Part shown: positions 39,801 to 50,100 of the stretch, piece by piece
Position numbering within the stretch: the stretch's first letter is position 1
Layout of the letters: each line of letters starts with the position of its first letter
DNA from: Mugil cephalus
Taxonomy: Eukaryota; Chordata; Actinopteri; Mugiliformes; Mugilidae
Length of the DNA: 64,000 bases
Assembly (NCBI RefSeq): GCF_022458985.1
Contig: NC_061779.1
Location: forward strand, 16,847,001 to 16,911,000
Direction: 5' to 3'
Position numbers and translations under genes: made by a program
Notes under the pieces: model-generated
The model's database searches: none
What the model was told of the DNA's origin: nothing
Seen by the model: only the letters and a program-made list of their open reading frames with translations

Positions 39801-41922
39801 TTGTCAGAGCTGAGCTACTCCCTTCAGGTGCATTGCGTTTCTCCCGTAATTTGTCTAGTCATTGTCTTCGCTAAAATCATGTAACTCATGTATGTACTGG
39901 AGCTCATATTTTTCCTGGTTACCTGTAGGCGTGACACATCTGGAATTTAAGCGGCCGCAGGGGTTTGTGTACCGCTCAGGCCAGTGGGTTCGTATAGCGT
40001 GCCTGGTGTTGGGAACCAATGAGTACCACCCATTCACGCTGACATCAGCACCTCACGAGGAAACCCTGAGCCTGCACATCCGAGCTGTGGGACCCTGGAC
40101 CAGCCAGCTCCGAGAGCTCTACACTGAAGAAAACCTGCTAGAACTCGAAGCCTATCCAAAGGCAGGCTATTAAGTTATTTACGTAAAATGTTTCAACTCT
40201 TTCTGTTTCCGTGCAAACGATATTCATATTTACTTTCCTGCCCAGCTGTACCTGGACGGCCCGTTTGGTGAGGGCCACCAGGAGTGGATCAACTTTGAGG
40301 TGTCTGTTCTGGTGGGAGGAGGAATCGGAGTCACCCCGTTCGCCTCGATCCTCAAAGACCTGGTGTTCAAGTCGTCCATCAAGTCCAAGATTCTCTGTAA
40401 AAAGGTGCGTCTTAAAGTCAAACAGCTCACACTTTGGCTTGTCCTGATCTCTTTCTAACTCCTACGTGTCATTTTGAAGGTGTATTTCATCTGGGTGACA
40501 CGTACGCAGCGTCAGTTCGAGTGGGTGTCAGACATCATCAGGGAGGTGGAGGAGATGGACACCCAGGAGCTGGTCTCAGTCCACACTTACATCACCCAGG
40601 TGGCCGAAAAGTTCGACCTGCGCACCACCATGCTGGTGAGACCTGCAGACACCCTTTTAAAGTGTTACAAAAAGTAGAAAGTGGACTGAAATGGTAATCA
40701 GTGTCAATCAGTCATATAAATCAGGGGCATTTTTCAGGCCAAGGACCCCCAAAGTGATGTAGAGATTAAGTAGGGACCCCCAACCTACTATATGTGTTCT
40801 GTATTAACCTACATTGTTGTTATTATTATCATTTTGCATTCAATGTTAAGCTATTCAAATAATACATGTTCAAATGGTGAATCACCAAAACATTTTGGCC
40901 TCAGTAGTTGGCTGCACTATTAGCTTCTCTTCTCTTCAGCATGCGTCTGGATTTCACTTGGGGACTGAATAGACTAAACAGAGTCCTACTGAGTACAGGA
41001 GGCTTAGATTGACAATTTGGTGCTTTGTGTGAAACGGTGCTGTTGAGACAGCTCCTGTATCGCTGAATGAGTGAAGTGCCGACTGAAAGATATCCTCCAT
41101 TTATCCTTTGTTGGATTTATGTTAATGTGCATTTAAAAAAAAAATCTGAAAAATGTCAAATCACCCAAACATTTTACATGGACCCCCCTGTTGAGGCCTA
41201 TGATTTAAATCACTCACATTAACAGTATAAGAGAGAAAGTGTAATTATTTTGAAGATTTGGATTCTGTTATACAATCAGCATCTGTAAACTTCACAAATA
41301 AACACATTATATCTCATTAGTATTAAGATAGAATGCAGGAGTTTTACATATCAATGAAGATCTGTTATGTTTAAGGTAAAGTTACAGATGTGACATGAGT
41401 TCTATGAAGCACTCCTCAGAAGGGGCAGAAAAAAGTTCTAGCTTCAGATTTATTCCTCTCATCTAACTCAAAGCAATTACACGTGTTCCCCAAACTGCTC
41501 ATCTTTATATTTAATATAATATAATAGGGAAAACCGCTAATTAATTCCACGTTGTTTTCTTGTGTGGCCAGTACGTGTGTGAGCGCCACTTTCAAAAGGT
41601 GTGGAACCGCAGTCTCTTCACTGGCCTACGCTCCGTCACGCACTTCGGACGTCCACCCTTTGTGTCCTTTTTCAGCTCGCTGCAGGAAGTTTACCCTGAG
41701 GTCTGATCTCTCTCCTTCATTATCTGCCTGTTTGTGCAACAGCCTGGACGACATGAATGAATCGTTGTTTTTTAACATTTTAAATTCATTGTTCTTCAGG
41801 TGGGTAAAATAGGTGTGTTCAGCTGTGGACCACCAGGACTGACCAAGAACGTGGAGAAAGCTTGCCAGCAGATGAACAAGAGGGATCAGGCCCACTTCAT
41901 GCATCACTATGAGAACTTCTAA
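29925..41922 (+). CDS. duox: Dual oxidase (DUOX), complete
   Basis: Plasma-membrane NADPH oxidase that releases H2O2 outside the cell. It is calcium-regulated. 33 coding exons, 4584 nt, 1527 aa (human 1548-1551). Exons: 29925-29991, 30092-30175, 30292-30456, 30682-30869, 31012-31210, 32449-32615, 32941-33004, 33300-33396, 33523-33613, 34591-34693, 34797-34969, 35068-35243, 35341-35459, 35542-35679, 35778-35891, 36007-36209, 36470-36655, 36895-37120, 37406-37499, 37586-37761, 37852-37921, 38029-38070, 38552-38730, 38814-39044, 39136-39235, 39317-39366, 39459-39586, 39674-39827, 39929-40161, 40246-40404, 40480-40635, 41572-41700, 41800-41922. Order: signal peptide, peroxidase-like domain (to about 560), first membrane helix (about 597-622), EF-hands at 832-843 and 868-879, six-helix haem domain with its paired His, FAD motif [14 protein letters not shown] motif [10 protein letters not shown]-terminus HYENF. 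Every exon phase joins in frame. Confidence 0.97.
31361..31600 (+). repeat. Degenerate dispersed fish repeat in a duox intron
   Basis: The opening reads like the widespread percomorph repeat that begins near 'aaaggaccagtgtgtagg' and continues with a CTCTAGTGG-(G)AGAGGTTGCAG phrase. The limits are approximate and no coding capacity is seen. Identified from remembered sequence style only. Confidence 0.4.
33656..34075. mobile_element. Tc1/mariner-like nonautonomous remnant in a duox intron
   Basis: About 420 bp between the exons at 33523-33613 and 34591-34693. The left end starts TACACCAATCAGCCACAACA and the right end reads inversely similar (GGCCATAATGTTATGCCTGA then TCAGTCTGTA). These are imperfect terminal inverted repeats with TA at the ends. 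The ends resemble a Tc1-like family common in fish. The interior has no transposase frame and holds a CA microsatellite at 33842-33879. Confidence 0.65.
33842..33879. repeat. CA dinucleotide microsatellite
   Basis: About 19 CA units inside the Tc1-like remnant in the duox intron. Confidence 0.9.
40722..41202 (+). mobile_element. hAT-like nonautonomous element, copy A (duox intron)
   Basis: Begins CAGGGGC(A)TTTTTCAGGCCA and ends with an inverted GTTGAGGCCTATG. It is flanked by near-identical 8-mers ATATAAAT (40714-40721) and ATTTAAAT (41203-41210), as expected for hAT target duplications. The body shares long stretches with copies at 43881-44317 (inverted) and 58357-58678. No transposase frame. 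Confidence 0.7.
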
Positions 41923-42037
41923 ACCGTCCAGAGCTCTGGGCCGCATGGTTACACAGAGAACAATGAGACGCTTTTAATGAGTAATATTTTTCAACATGCA
42001 ATCATAGGCTTTGATTTTATATTAATTGCACTGAAAT

Positions 42038-42043
42038 ATTAAA
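42038..42043 (+). terminator. Probable duox polyadenylation signal (ATTAAA)
   Basis: ATTAAA lies 116 nt after the duox stop codon. An AATAAA at 42309-42314 is an alternative distal signal. Confidence 0.45.
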
Positions 42044-43880
42044 GTGGAAGATGTTTGATTAAATGAGTTGTCTTCTTTGCAAATACACATCATTGTTATA
42101 CTCATTCACACTCAAGTATATTTCATACAATGTCACAAACATATTATTAATTATAGTAGTTAATTATAAATGATTTTAAAGAATTAAATACTGTTCACAT
42201 TTAGTGCCTTCACGTGGTCTGGGTTGGGGTTAGCTGAGACCAAGAATTCCCTCATAGTGTCCTTACAATTTTAAACTGCACATGTTTACAATGTCTAATA
42301 TGTCTCATAATAAAGGTGTGATTAATCCTTAATAAATGTTTCATTTGTTTCATTGGAGAAAAACATCTACTAGTCCATATTAACATGTTCTGTTTTATAT
42401 AAGAAATACAAAACCTCAAAGCCAGAACAATTTAATGAGTAATGATTCCGATCACTCCTATGATGTTTTACTATTTCACACAAGCAAGTGTCCGTCTCTG
42501 TGGGAACATGACTTTAGGAAAAGACATCAAATTTCAGGCTAAAACAAAGACATTTATGGTGGTTTTTCTTCTCTCAAATGTCAAATTTGACCCAAACAGT
42601 ACATAAGGGTTAATCATTGCATATTTTATTAAAGAGTTCCCAGCGTGTGATTGATCTTGTGTCGTCGTTTCCTTCGAATCTTGTGTTACATTTACAAGAA
42701 CTCAATGAGCATTTTGCAATAAATGTCACACTGTCTAGTAGATGTGTCACACTTTTAATAAATTCAGTAACTTTAAAGGTTACATCACTGCTGAGGACAG
42801 AAGGTTACATAAGGACCTGTGAGGTTTTGTGCTTGTGGCTCCTTCTGGTGCTGCTCCAGTGAATCCAAACTCCCACATTTAATTTGTTGGTTGAGTGATG
42901 TGTGAAACAGTCCCGAGCCAAATGTTAATTTTCCAGCTTTGTAGACTGTTTCCTGGTGCCACGCAATTATGTGAATTTATTATTTATCATGTAAAGCTCT
43001 TTTCCATTGTTGCAACGAGCTCAAGTCGCTTTGTTTTTTTGTGTGTTTCATATTTGTATTACAGAGAGTGTTACCTCAGTGCCCACAAAGAGCAGCCTGC
43101 AAACATTAGTCTGCTTATCAAATACACATAGATTAAAAAGTAATGGGTGGATGCACGGAGCACATGAACTAAGTCAGCTCTAAGCTCTGTCCGTGATGTT
43201 TTAACTTTCTAACTCAAACTTCATGAGCAACATAAAAGCAACATGAACAATACAGAAGTACTTCTTGTATTTGTTTAATTTCAGAGTGCAAGGCCGTACC
43301 TGCAGGCACAGATTTAAGCAGCCGACGTGTGTTATCAAGGTAAACCTCTTTGAGTTATGATGCTGAGGTATTTTTGAAGACTGGCGGCTCCAGGGGCAAT
43401 AAAAAAACGTGAGCGCATTTGACAGCAGTCATTGTTACACAAATGGGACTTACAGTAAGCAAGCTTGTGTAAATAGTGCTGTTTCTTTTCTTTTTTTTAA
43501 CCTTTAATTATCTATCCGTCTGTTTTCCCAAGAATAATGATCTATTTGTAAGGAACGCCCTGCTCTTTCACACACCTGGCAGTTGTCCAGTTGAACCAGT
43601 CTGGTCTGTTGACCACTGACCGGCTCCACTGGAGCAGCTGGTTAGGGACTTCCATCGAGGCTGAGTAGCCTAATGGGAGAGGGGCAAGTCGTGTTATTCC
43701 AATTTCCCAGTCCCAGTTTGATGTTTAACTGATTGAACTGGTGATCCTGTCACCAGGTCAACCAGTGACTGTCATTCAGTAGGAGTTCATCAGCAGACGC
43801 CTCATATTTAGCACCCGAGAGTTCACACTGACAGACTGGTTTGGGTTTCTTGTGATTGTTAATTCCTGGCTTCCTTAGAG

Positions 43881-43969
43881 GATAGGTCTTCAACGGGGGG
43901 CCGGGACCCCTAGGGGGTCCACAGAGGTAGTGCAGGAGGGGGCGGGGTCATAAAATCTTTGGTTGATTA

Positions 43970-44007
<38 letters not shown>

Positions 44008-44317
44008 CACCCACAATTTGATTTTTTTTAAATACACATTAACATGAGTACAACTTATTTTAATAAGGCATAATATATTATGTATATTTTGTATTTATTA
44101 TTTTTACAGCAGTTGCATACCCATCCTGTTGAACATAACAAATAAGAAAATGAATATTTGAACCTGTATTATTTGAATAGCTTAATTTGAAATGCAAATA
44201 GAGATAAGGATAATATATTTATTAATAGCACTAGACCAAGTTTAATTAAGAGATTAAGAAGGGGTCCCTTCTTAATCTCTCCATCAGTTCGGTGCTTTTG
44301 GCCTGAAAAGACCCCTG
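43881..44317 (-). mobile_element. hAT-like nonautonomous element, copy C (inverted)
   Basis: Reverse-complement relative of copies A and B: its right end reads inversely as CAGGGGTCTTTTCAGGCC and its left end as an inverted-repeat partner (AGGTCTTCAACG). The flanking 8-mers CCTTAGAG (43873-43880) and CCTTAGAA (44318-44325) match at 7 of 8. It contains a TA microsatellite (about 43975-44004) and an internal hairpin with 15-bp arms at 44249-44280. Confidence 0.68.
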
Positions 44318-47314
44318 CCTTAGAAATCATTACTGCTGAGAAAATGTGCATGTCTCCTCTTTCTAATAAATATTAAGCATAAACTCATGCATATCTTTAA
44401 GAAATGCTCACTTTCCAGTCTGAGACAGGTTTGTGCAGTTTTATGTAAGGTTTACAAGCTAAGCATCTTTTTATTTTGGCCATTTAAAATGGGGAGAAAT
44501 AAACACATCCACTGCCTGTAAAGGATTATTAAAAATTTATAAAAAGAAGAAATAACATTAATTCTTTCAACTTTTGATTTTGGCTTCACTAGCGCTGAAC
44601 TCCTCTGAGTTTTTTTTTTCTTCTTCTTTTTTATTAGCTTGCGTGCCAGGATCTGTGCAGCTGATATGCATATGTTCTGACGAAGAGATTATGACAAGTC
44701 AAATAGAAGTAAAGTTGCGGGGTGAGCGTTCCTCCAGAGAATTAAAACCAGACTGTGACCGGACCACAGAATAATGTCAATGTGCCAGCTCAGAGAAAAC
44801 TGATAAGAACATTCCTCCGGGCAGAAACTGATCAAGAATTGTCAGGAGCAAACAATGCGGCCTAATCGCGATTGTGAGGACAGACCATGTTACTGGGAAG
44901 TGATAAGACTTTTATTTTTTTTATCACTTCGGGAAATATTTAATCACGTAATTTTAAACCTTAAGACAACAAAAAGGGTAGATAATATCTGATTACCAAG
45001 ACAGCAAAGAAAATGTGCTTTGTCTTCGCTGCTCCTTTCACATTAAAGAAAGATTAACTATTACTTCATCTAGAAGGAAGTAACCGTCTAGAAGGAAGTA
45101 GATAGGAGACACCAGAACATTTGCATCTTATATGATAACGCAATTAAATGAAATATTATTTTATAGAACACAAGCACTGAAAACAAGCATAATTTGGTCA
45201 TAATGGGTTGAAACAATCCAGGCAACTGATGTGTATTGGTAAAAACATGATATTAATCAGGCTGCTGCACTCCCCAACACAAAGAAACGCTGTCGACAAA
45301 ATTCCTCTGGGCCGAAAAGCAGACCGCTGAAAGCAAAACGCTCACGCCTAGCATCCCCCCAAACAAGTTCGTTCCGCAATCAATAGAGAGACGGCAAATT
45401 ATTATTCCCATTTTCATGAGTTCAGGCTGCTCCTTGTAAATCTTTAATTTCACAGCAAGGTTTCTTGAGCGAGCGCGGCGCAGTTTATGGGCTCATTGTA
45501 GATGTCAGACGCAAGCTGTTAGAAAAGTTATTATGTCTGATGACTTTAAATGTCTTTCACTACAAAAATGTCTGCTGAGATCGTGGGGAAGGGAGAGGGC
45601 CGACCACCCAGCCTGTCCTCTCATGTGATCCAGGGAGGAGTTCCTCTTAAATAGCCACTACATTCAGGCAGTGGAGGCTGGGGTGGTGGACAGGTCCATC
45701 ATGTCCCATCACAGACCTGCAGTTAATTTATTTATTTCTTTTAAAGGGCTGTACTTTCAGGCTAGAGGCAAGAATTTAATAATTGATAAATCTACAACAA
45801 CTCGCCTCTTCAGAGGGAGAGAAAACATCACGTAGAAATAGTGATGCAGGGATAAAAGGCCCCTTTTTGCATAAACATAACATAAGAGGCTTAATTGTAC
45901 TGATCACTGCATTTTGATGTAACAGCAACAAGTGCAACGGTTTGTTAATTCAAGCAACAACTGACCAACGTGTGTGACGTGTGTGTGACAGCTTTCAAGT
46001 CCTGCAACAGGCGCCTCAAAATGTTTCGTCGTGGCTCAGACGAACAGAGCATTCACACCCCGAGAACGTTCTTCGCAATATTAAACAGGGGTTAACCAAT
46101 GAGATAAGAAGCTTTGTTAAAAGTGTTTGTTGCACGCTGATAGAAAAGAGCGGGACCGCAACCGTGAGATAAATGCTCTGCAGACAACCGCAGGGAAAAG
46201 TGCTCACGAGCCAAGATCAACACGCGTGATTCAGACGCGCACCTGACAACGCGATGTGGATAATTACTGCTGGAGTCGTTCGCTCATATTCATTTTTACT
46301 TTGAGTAATTTTGCTCGACGGTTATAATACACATCTTATTCAAACAGAAAGTAAAGGCTAAGTAATAGGTTCTAAGAATAAGAAAGAAATCTGTCCTTCA
46401 GATCACACTGTCCCTGAAGGCATCTCTTTGTAAAGAACTCTTTAACAGACGGAGTCCAGACATAGTCCTTCTGAAGGTGAATGGCTGCTCAGTCAGAGAA
46501 ATTTCTCATCTTTTATTTCCGTGTTACTCTCCCCACTGTAGCTAAGAAATGCTGTCTGTTAATATGACTTAATTAACAGAATTCGTTAGGATTAATGCCA
46601 TGTGACTAAAATATGACAGTATACCATTTATTATTCTTATTATTACTCTTAATATTTCTGCTCATCATCTGGAAACGTTTCTGCTTGAGTTTATTGAACT
46701 TTTAGACAAAACCCGAGGTCAACTTAGCCATGCTGTGCATTTATAAAACTGACAAATCACAATTTTAGTCTAGAGAAAACGAGAATAGTGACGCACACAG
46801 AGAAAGTTAATAGTGAACGTAAAGTTCACATAAAGTGTTATGGTCTAAAGATATGCATTGAGTCTCACAGATTTTCATATATCACACACAGAACCGGTGG
46901 TTAGAGTTTGTGCTCCTGCTATATTTGTAATTTACCGCATAATCTGAAACTCAATGATCAAATGGCACCCTCTTCTGGCAAAGAGCGGCCTGTCCTCGAT
47001 TCTTTCCCACAGCAGCTGGATAAAATGTGGCTCAAGGTCATATTGGTTGGTGCTGCATTACTCTTTTGTATGGATTTTCAGTACAACGCATTACTCTCCC
47101 CTTTAGATGTCCTTGTCCTGTTCTATTATATGTTAATGGTTCTCCTCGGCGCAGGCCTGTCATCTGAACGCAACGGGTCAGCGGCCATGACGAAATGTGT
47201 TAATCTAGTCTTAATCAGGTTTCACATTCACAGCAATAAGCAGGAAGGTGAGTTGTTGGACTGATGAGTGACAAGAGCGTCTCCTTCAGGGGCCGGCGGG
47301 GGAAAAAAAAAGTT

Positions 47315-47356
47315 CCATTTGTTTGTGCAAAGTGTTCACTTTGCACAAACAAATGG
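47315..47356. repeat. Perfect 42-bp palindrome (20-bp arms, 2-nt centre)
   Basis: The left arm at 47315-47334 is the exact reverse complement of the right arm at 47337-47356, with TT between them. It lies in noncoding DNA about 0.5 kb before the CARD exon and is preceded by an A9 run. No matching copy was noticed elsewhere in the window. Confidence 0.9.
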
Positions 47357-47803
47357 GGAGCATTTGAATCTCACAAGTCTCCCTGATGCTCCCTGATGAT
47401 TTTTAGGCCAGTCAGCATTACCCAAAAATAACTGGAGACATTTACATGGTTGTTCTTAATTATCGTTCAAGGGAGAAACTGAAAGGAGAGGCTACGCGGG
47501 CACAAATAAATGGGCTGATGTGGAGATTAAGTCAGTATTTTAAATCAGATTTTACTAAATGTTTGATCCTCCAACAAGACAGGGGCATTTATGCAAAATA
47601 TGTCGAGGATGTCTGAGCAGTGGTGAGCAGTGTGCACTGGTGTACTTAAGCGCCCGTTAATCTTCTTAGCGTCGGTAAGTACCCTGCTAGAAATCAGCCA
47701 CTGTCCAGATTGTCTCATCCTGCCCCAGATAAGCGACTACTCAGACAACAACAAAGAGAGGCTCGAAGAGAAATGTGGCATGGTCCCCTCGCCCGCATGA
47801 AAT

Positions 47804-48239
47804 ATGCACCTCCCCTCTTTAGGGAACTGTGCTGACAGGGCTGCAGAAGAAGTTTTGGTGGGTTTCCTCAACCTGAAGATGTTTGGCAGCGGCTCCAAGA
47901 AGTGGTTCGTGAGGAGGCAGAAGAGGCACCAGTCGAGATCTGGCAGGCGGCCATGCGTCAGGAAGAAGAAGAGATGGGCGGCCAAGATCCTCAAGCAGCA
48001 CAGGCAAAAGATCCTCAGTGACCTGGATGTCAACACTGTGCTTCCCTACCTGGTGTACGACAGGGTTTTCTCACTGGGGGAGTACAAGGAAATACTGGGA
48101 CAAGAGTCCAGCAAGAAGCGGACGGAGATATTCCTGGACCAGCTGTCCTCGAAGGGGCCTGCTGCATTCTGCTCATTCTGCTCTGTTTTGGAGGAAGTCT
48201 GTCCCCACCTGTTAACCTGCTTTCTGTTGGACGGAGAAG
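47804..48239 (+). CDS. CARD-domain exon, probable 5'-most coding exon of a long tjp1 isoform
   Basis: Open frame of 145 codons ending at a donor (GAA-G then gtacac). Residues about 26-60 are strongly basic (KKWFVRRQKRHQ). Residues about 62-143 look like a death-fold caspase-recruitment domain: KQHRQKILSDL, then LPYLVYDRVFSLGEYKEI, SSKKRTEIFLDQLSSKGPAA and FCSVLEEVCPHLLTCFLL, in the helix order of RAIDD- and CARMA-type CARDs. An in-frame TGA lies 3 nt before the first ATG. Alternative starts are the second Met (47879) or a splice acceptor at 47820 after a pyrimidine tract, which would make this an internal exon. Assignment to tjp1 is inferred from strand, phase and lack of another gene before the ZO-1 exon. 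The CARD itself is the better-supported part. Confidence 0.6.
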
Positions 48240-48880
48240 GTACACCCATTAATAACTCTCTAATTACATCAGTGACTTGCACAAATGCTAAAGGTCATGG
48301 AGAGCTGTGTGTTCCTGCTCTCTGGGAAAAAAAACAAAAAAACATTTCAGCATACATTTCAAAGAACAAATGAAAGTCACAGCTCATTGAGCCGTGGCGG
48401 TTTCCCACTTATATGTTCGATATTTTCTCTTACACGGCGTTGGGTTTAATTTTCTTTGAGAAATTGAAAGCTAAAACAATATAAACGGAGGGGACGCTGT
48501 GCTGCAGTAAGCCAGCGCCGCAGACTAAGAGCCAGCAAAAATAGCTTCTTAAATCTGGGCGGCTGAGGGGATTACAGAGCCGCCGCTCCTAACTAGCCTC
48601 TGACAACATATGGCCTGAACGTGGCTGCAGTTTGCAGGGGCCTTGTCTGCGCTGCACTATTCCAGATCAATACGCTTTACTTTGCATTAACATAAAACCC
48701 GAGTTCGCTCTGGGAAAATGACTTGCATTTACAGCTGAGTGTCCTCTTTATCTGCGCCCCGATATCAGACAATTAGGAACTGGTGAGCGTTCCTGCTTAC
48801 TCACCTAGAAACGGGGAGGAAAGACCTGTGAATTAAAAAGGGCCGTTAGGAGCGGATAAAATATTAATCTGTTCCAACAG

Positions 48881-48992
48881 ATGGTGCCCCAGGACGGGTC
48901 AGGAAAGGGGGCCCCGCTGCGCCGCCCAACAGTCCGGGAGAGCAACCTCTGTGCTCCCCTCCCACGTACACAGACCCTGTGTTCGACACCAG
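48881..48992 (+). CDS. Second exon of the CARD isoform, Pro-rich linker
   Basis: Bounded by a good acceptor (ttccaacag) and donor (gtgaga). It takes the one base left by the CARD exon and reads without stops as a Gly/Pro-rich linker ending PPTYTDPVFDT, leaving two bases (AG). That residual phase is the same as at the donor of the ZO-1 first exon at 55885, so both could join a common downstream exon. I do not recognise the linker itself. Confidence 0.5.
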
Positions 48993-50053
48993 GTGAGACA
49001 CTTTGTATCCCTCTGAACTTATGTGAGAGCACAACATCAGCTTTTAAGAATACATGTTATGTATGAGCCTCGAAAGGACATGTGAACAAAAAGGGCAATC
49101 TTCAATGTTAATCTTCTTAGGCTGGCCAAGATACTAGCAGGCAAAATATACATTGTGTAAGTTGGGTTGCTCAATCGTCTACGTCTACACTTCCGTTTTC
49201 CAAACCTGGTTAATTAAATTACGCTATATTCAAAAATGTGCGGACAGATGACACATTAAAGGGAGTGTGGAGGAACTTAACAGATGCAGATGCCTCCGTA
49301 TGAGGCATCGGGGTGTCGGTGAATGGTACAAAAATGAAGTGGGTTATATGCCACGGTATTCCCAGCAACCAGATCTCGACTCAGCTGAGCACCTCTGGCA
49401 GATTTATGGTAGATTTAGTGCTCTCGGCTTACATTGTAATATGTCAGCGCACCAATTGAGGGATATAATAATCTTTGCGGTGAGGCACTGAAAATACTGC
49501 TGAACGTAGTATAAATTATATCGCTGGGAAAAAAAAGGAGTTACAAAAATGACATCTGCTGAGCAAATCTTTTCACGTGTAAGACAGTGGTACGCCGATG
49601 CAGAGTTGTGCGAGGCTGCCGCTGAGCGTCGGGGCCTCCCAAATGCGTCACGGCTGAGCGATGGCGTGTTTTTTTTTTTTTTTTGCGTGCGTGTGGACCT
49701 CTGGAGAGTACCCTTGGCCCAACTAACAGAGTGACAGGATGGGGGCGGGGCAGGGAACACTTGATTATGTGTATGTACTGTATATGTGTGTGTGTGTGTG
49801 TGTTTAGGAGGTTGGAGGATGGGGGGGTTTCTTGGATGTGATGCCTCAAGTGACGGGACAGACATGTTGATATGCTCCCCAGACCGTTAAGGAGGCCTTT
49901 TTTTAATATATGACAGCTAAGTCAGCGTGGAGACAGCCATCCCACATCCCAGTGGTCTGGCCCCGGGCACTGACACACACATACACACACGAGACAGGCT
50001 GACAGAAACAAACCAACAGACACAACACAGCATAGCGCCACAGCACAGTCAGA
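48993..50053. other. Noncoding interval with a degraded Tc1-like relic
   Basis: Apart from the relic at 49235-49495, a poly-T run near 49670 and a GT microsatellite (49784-49804), nothing is recognised. The final ~120 bp, rich in CACA and ACA, read like the 5' UTR of the short exon at 50054. Confidence 0.5.
49235..49495 (+). pseudogene. Degraded Tc1/mariner-like transposase relic
   Basis: An open stretch of about 74 codons contains PDLDSAEHLW, resembling the SPDLNPIEHLW block around the last catalytic region of Tc1-type transposases. The surrounding sequence resembles a decayed repeat family seen in many fish genomes. No terminal repeats could be placed. Frame and length show it is nonfunctional. 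Confidence 0.5.
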
Positions 50054-50100
50054 ATGGTCACAGAGCCTCCACAGGAGATGCAGTACGCTAACAAGACGAC
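50054..50100 (+). CDS. Candidate short alternative first exon of tjp1
   Basis: An ATG opens a 15-codon frame (MVTEPPQEMQYANKT) ending at a strong donor (gac then gtaagt). It leaves two bases, the same phase as the CARD path and the ZO-1 start. The upstream A/C-rich sequence looks like 5' UTR. Such a short exon could be chance. Phase agreement alone has a one-in-three probability. Homology was not checked. Confidence 0.4.

Larger units (their letters stand above)
42315..47803. other. Noncoding spacer between duox and the first candidate tjp1 exon
   Basis: AT-rich, with no open frame that resembles a protein family. It holds the hAT-like copy C, a TA microsatellite and the 42-bp palindrome listed separately. 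Stretches of more mixed composition (for example 45240-45500) might be regulatory, but nothing in a single sequence proves it. Confidence 0.55.

Noticed and set aside
45075-45110. Tandem TCTAGAAGGAAGTA units
   Set aside because: Only two copies; too short to define an element.
49404-49865. 153-codon minus-strand frame with Thr/His run
   Set aside because: Built on a GT microsatellite and a poly-T run, and overlaps the transposon relic.
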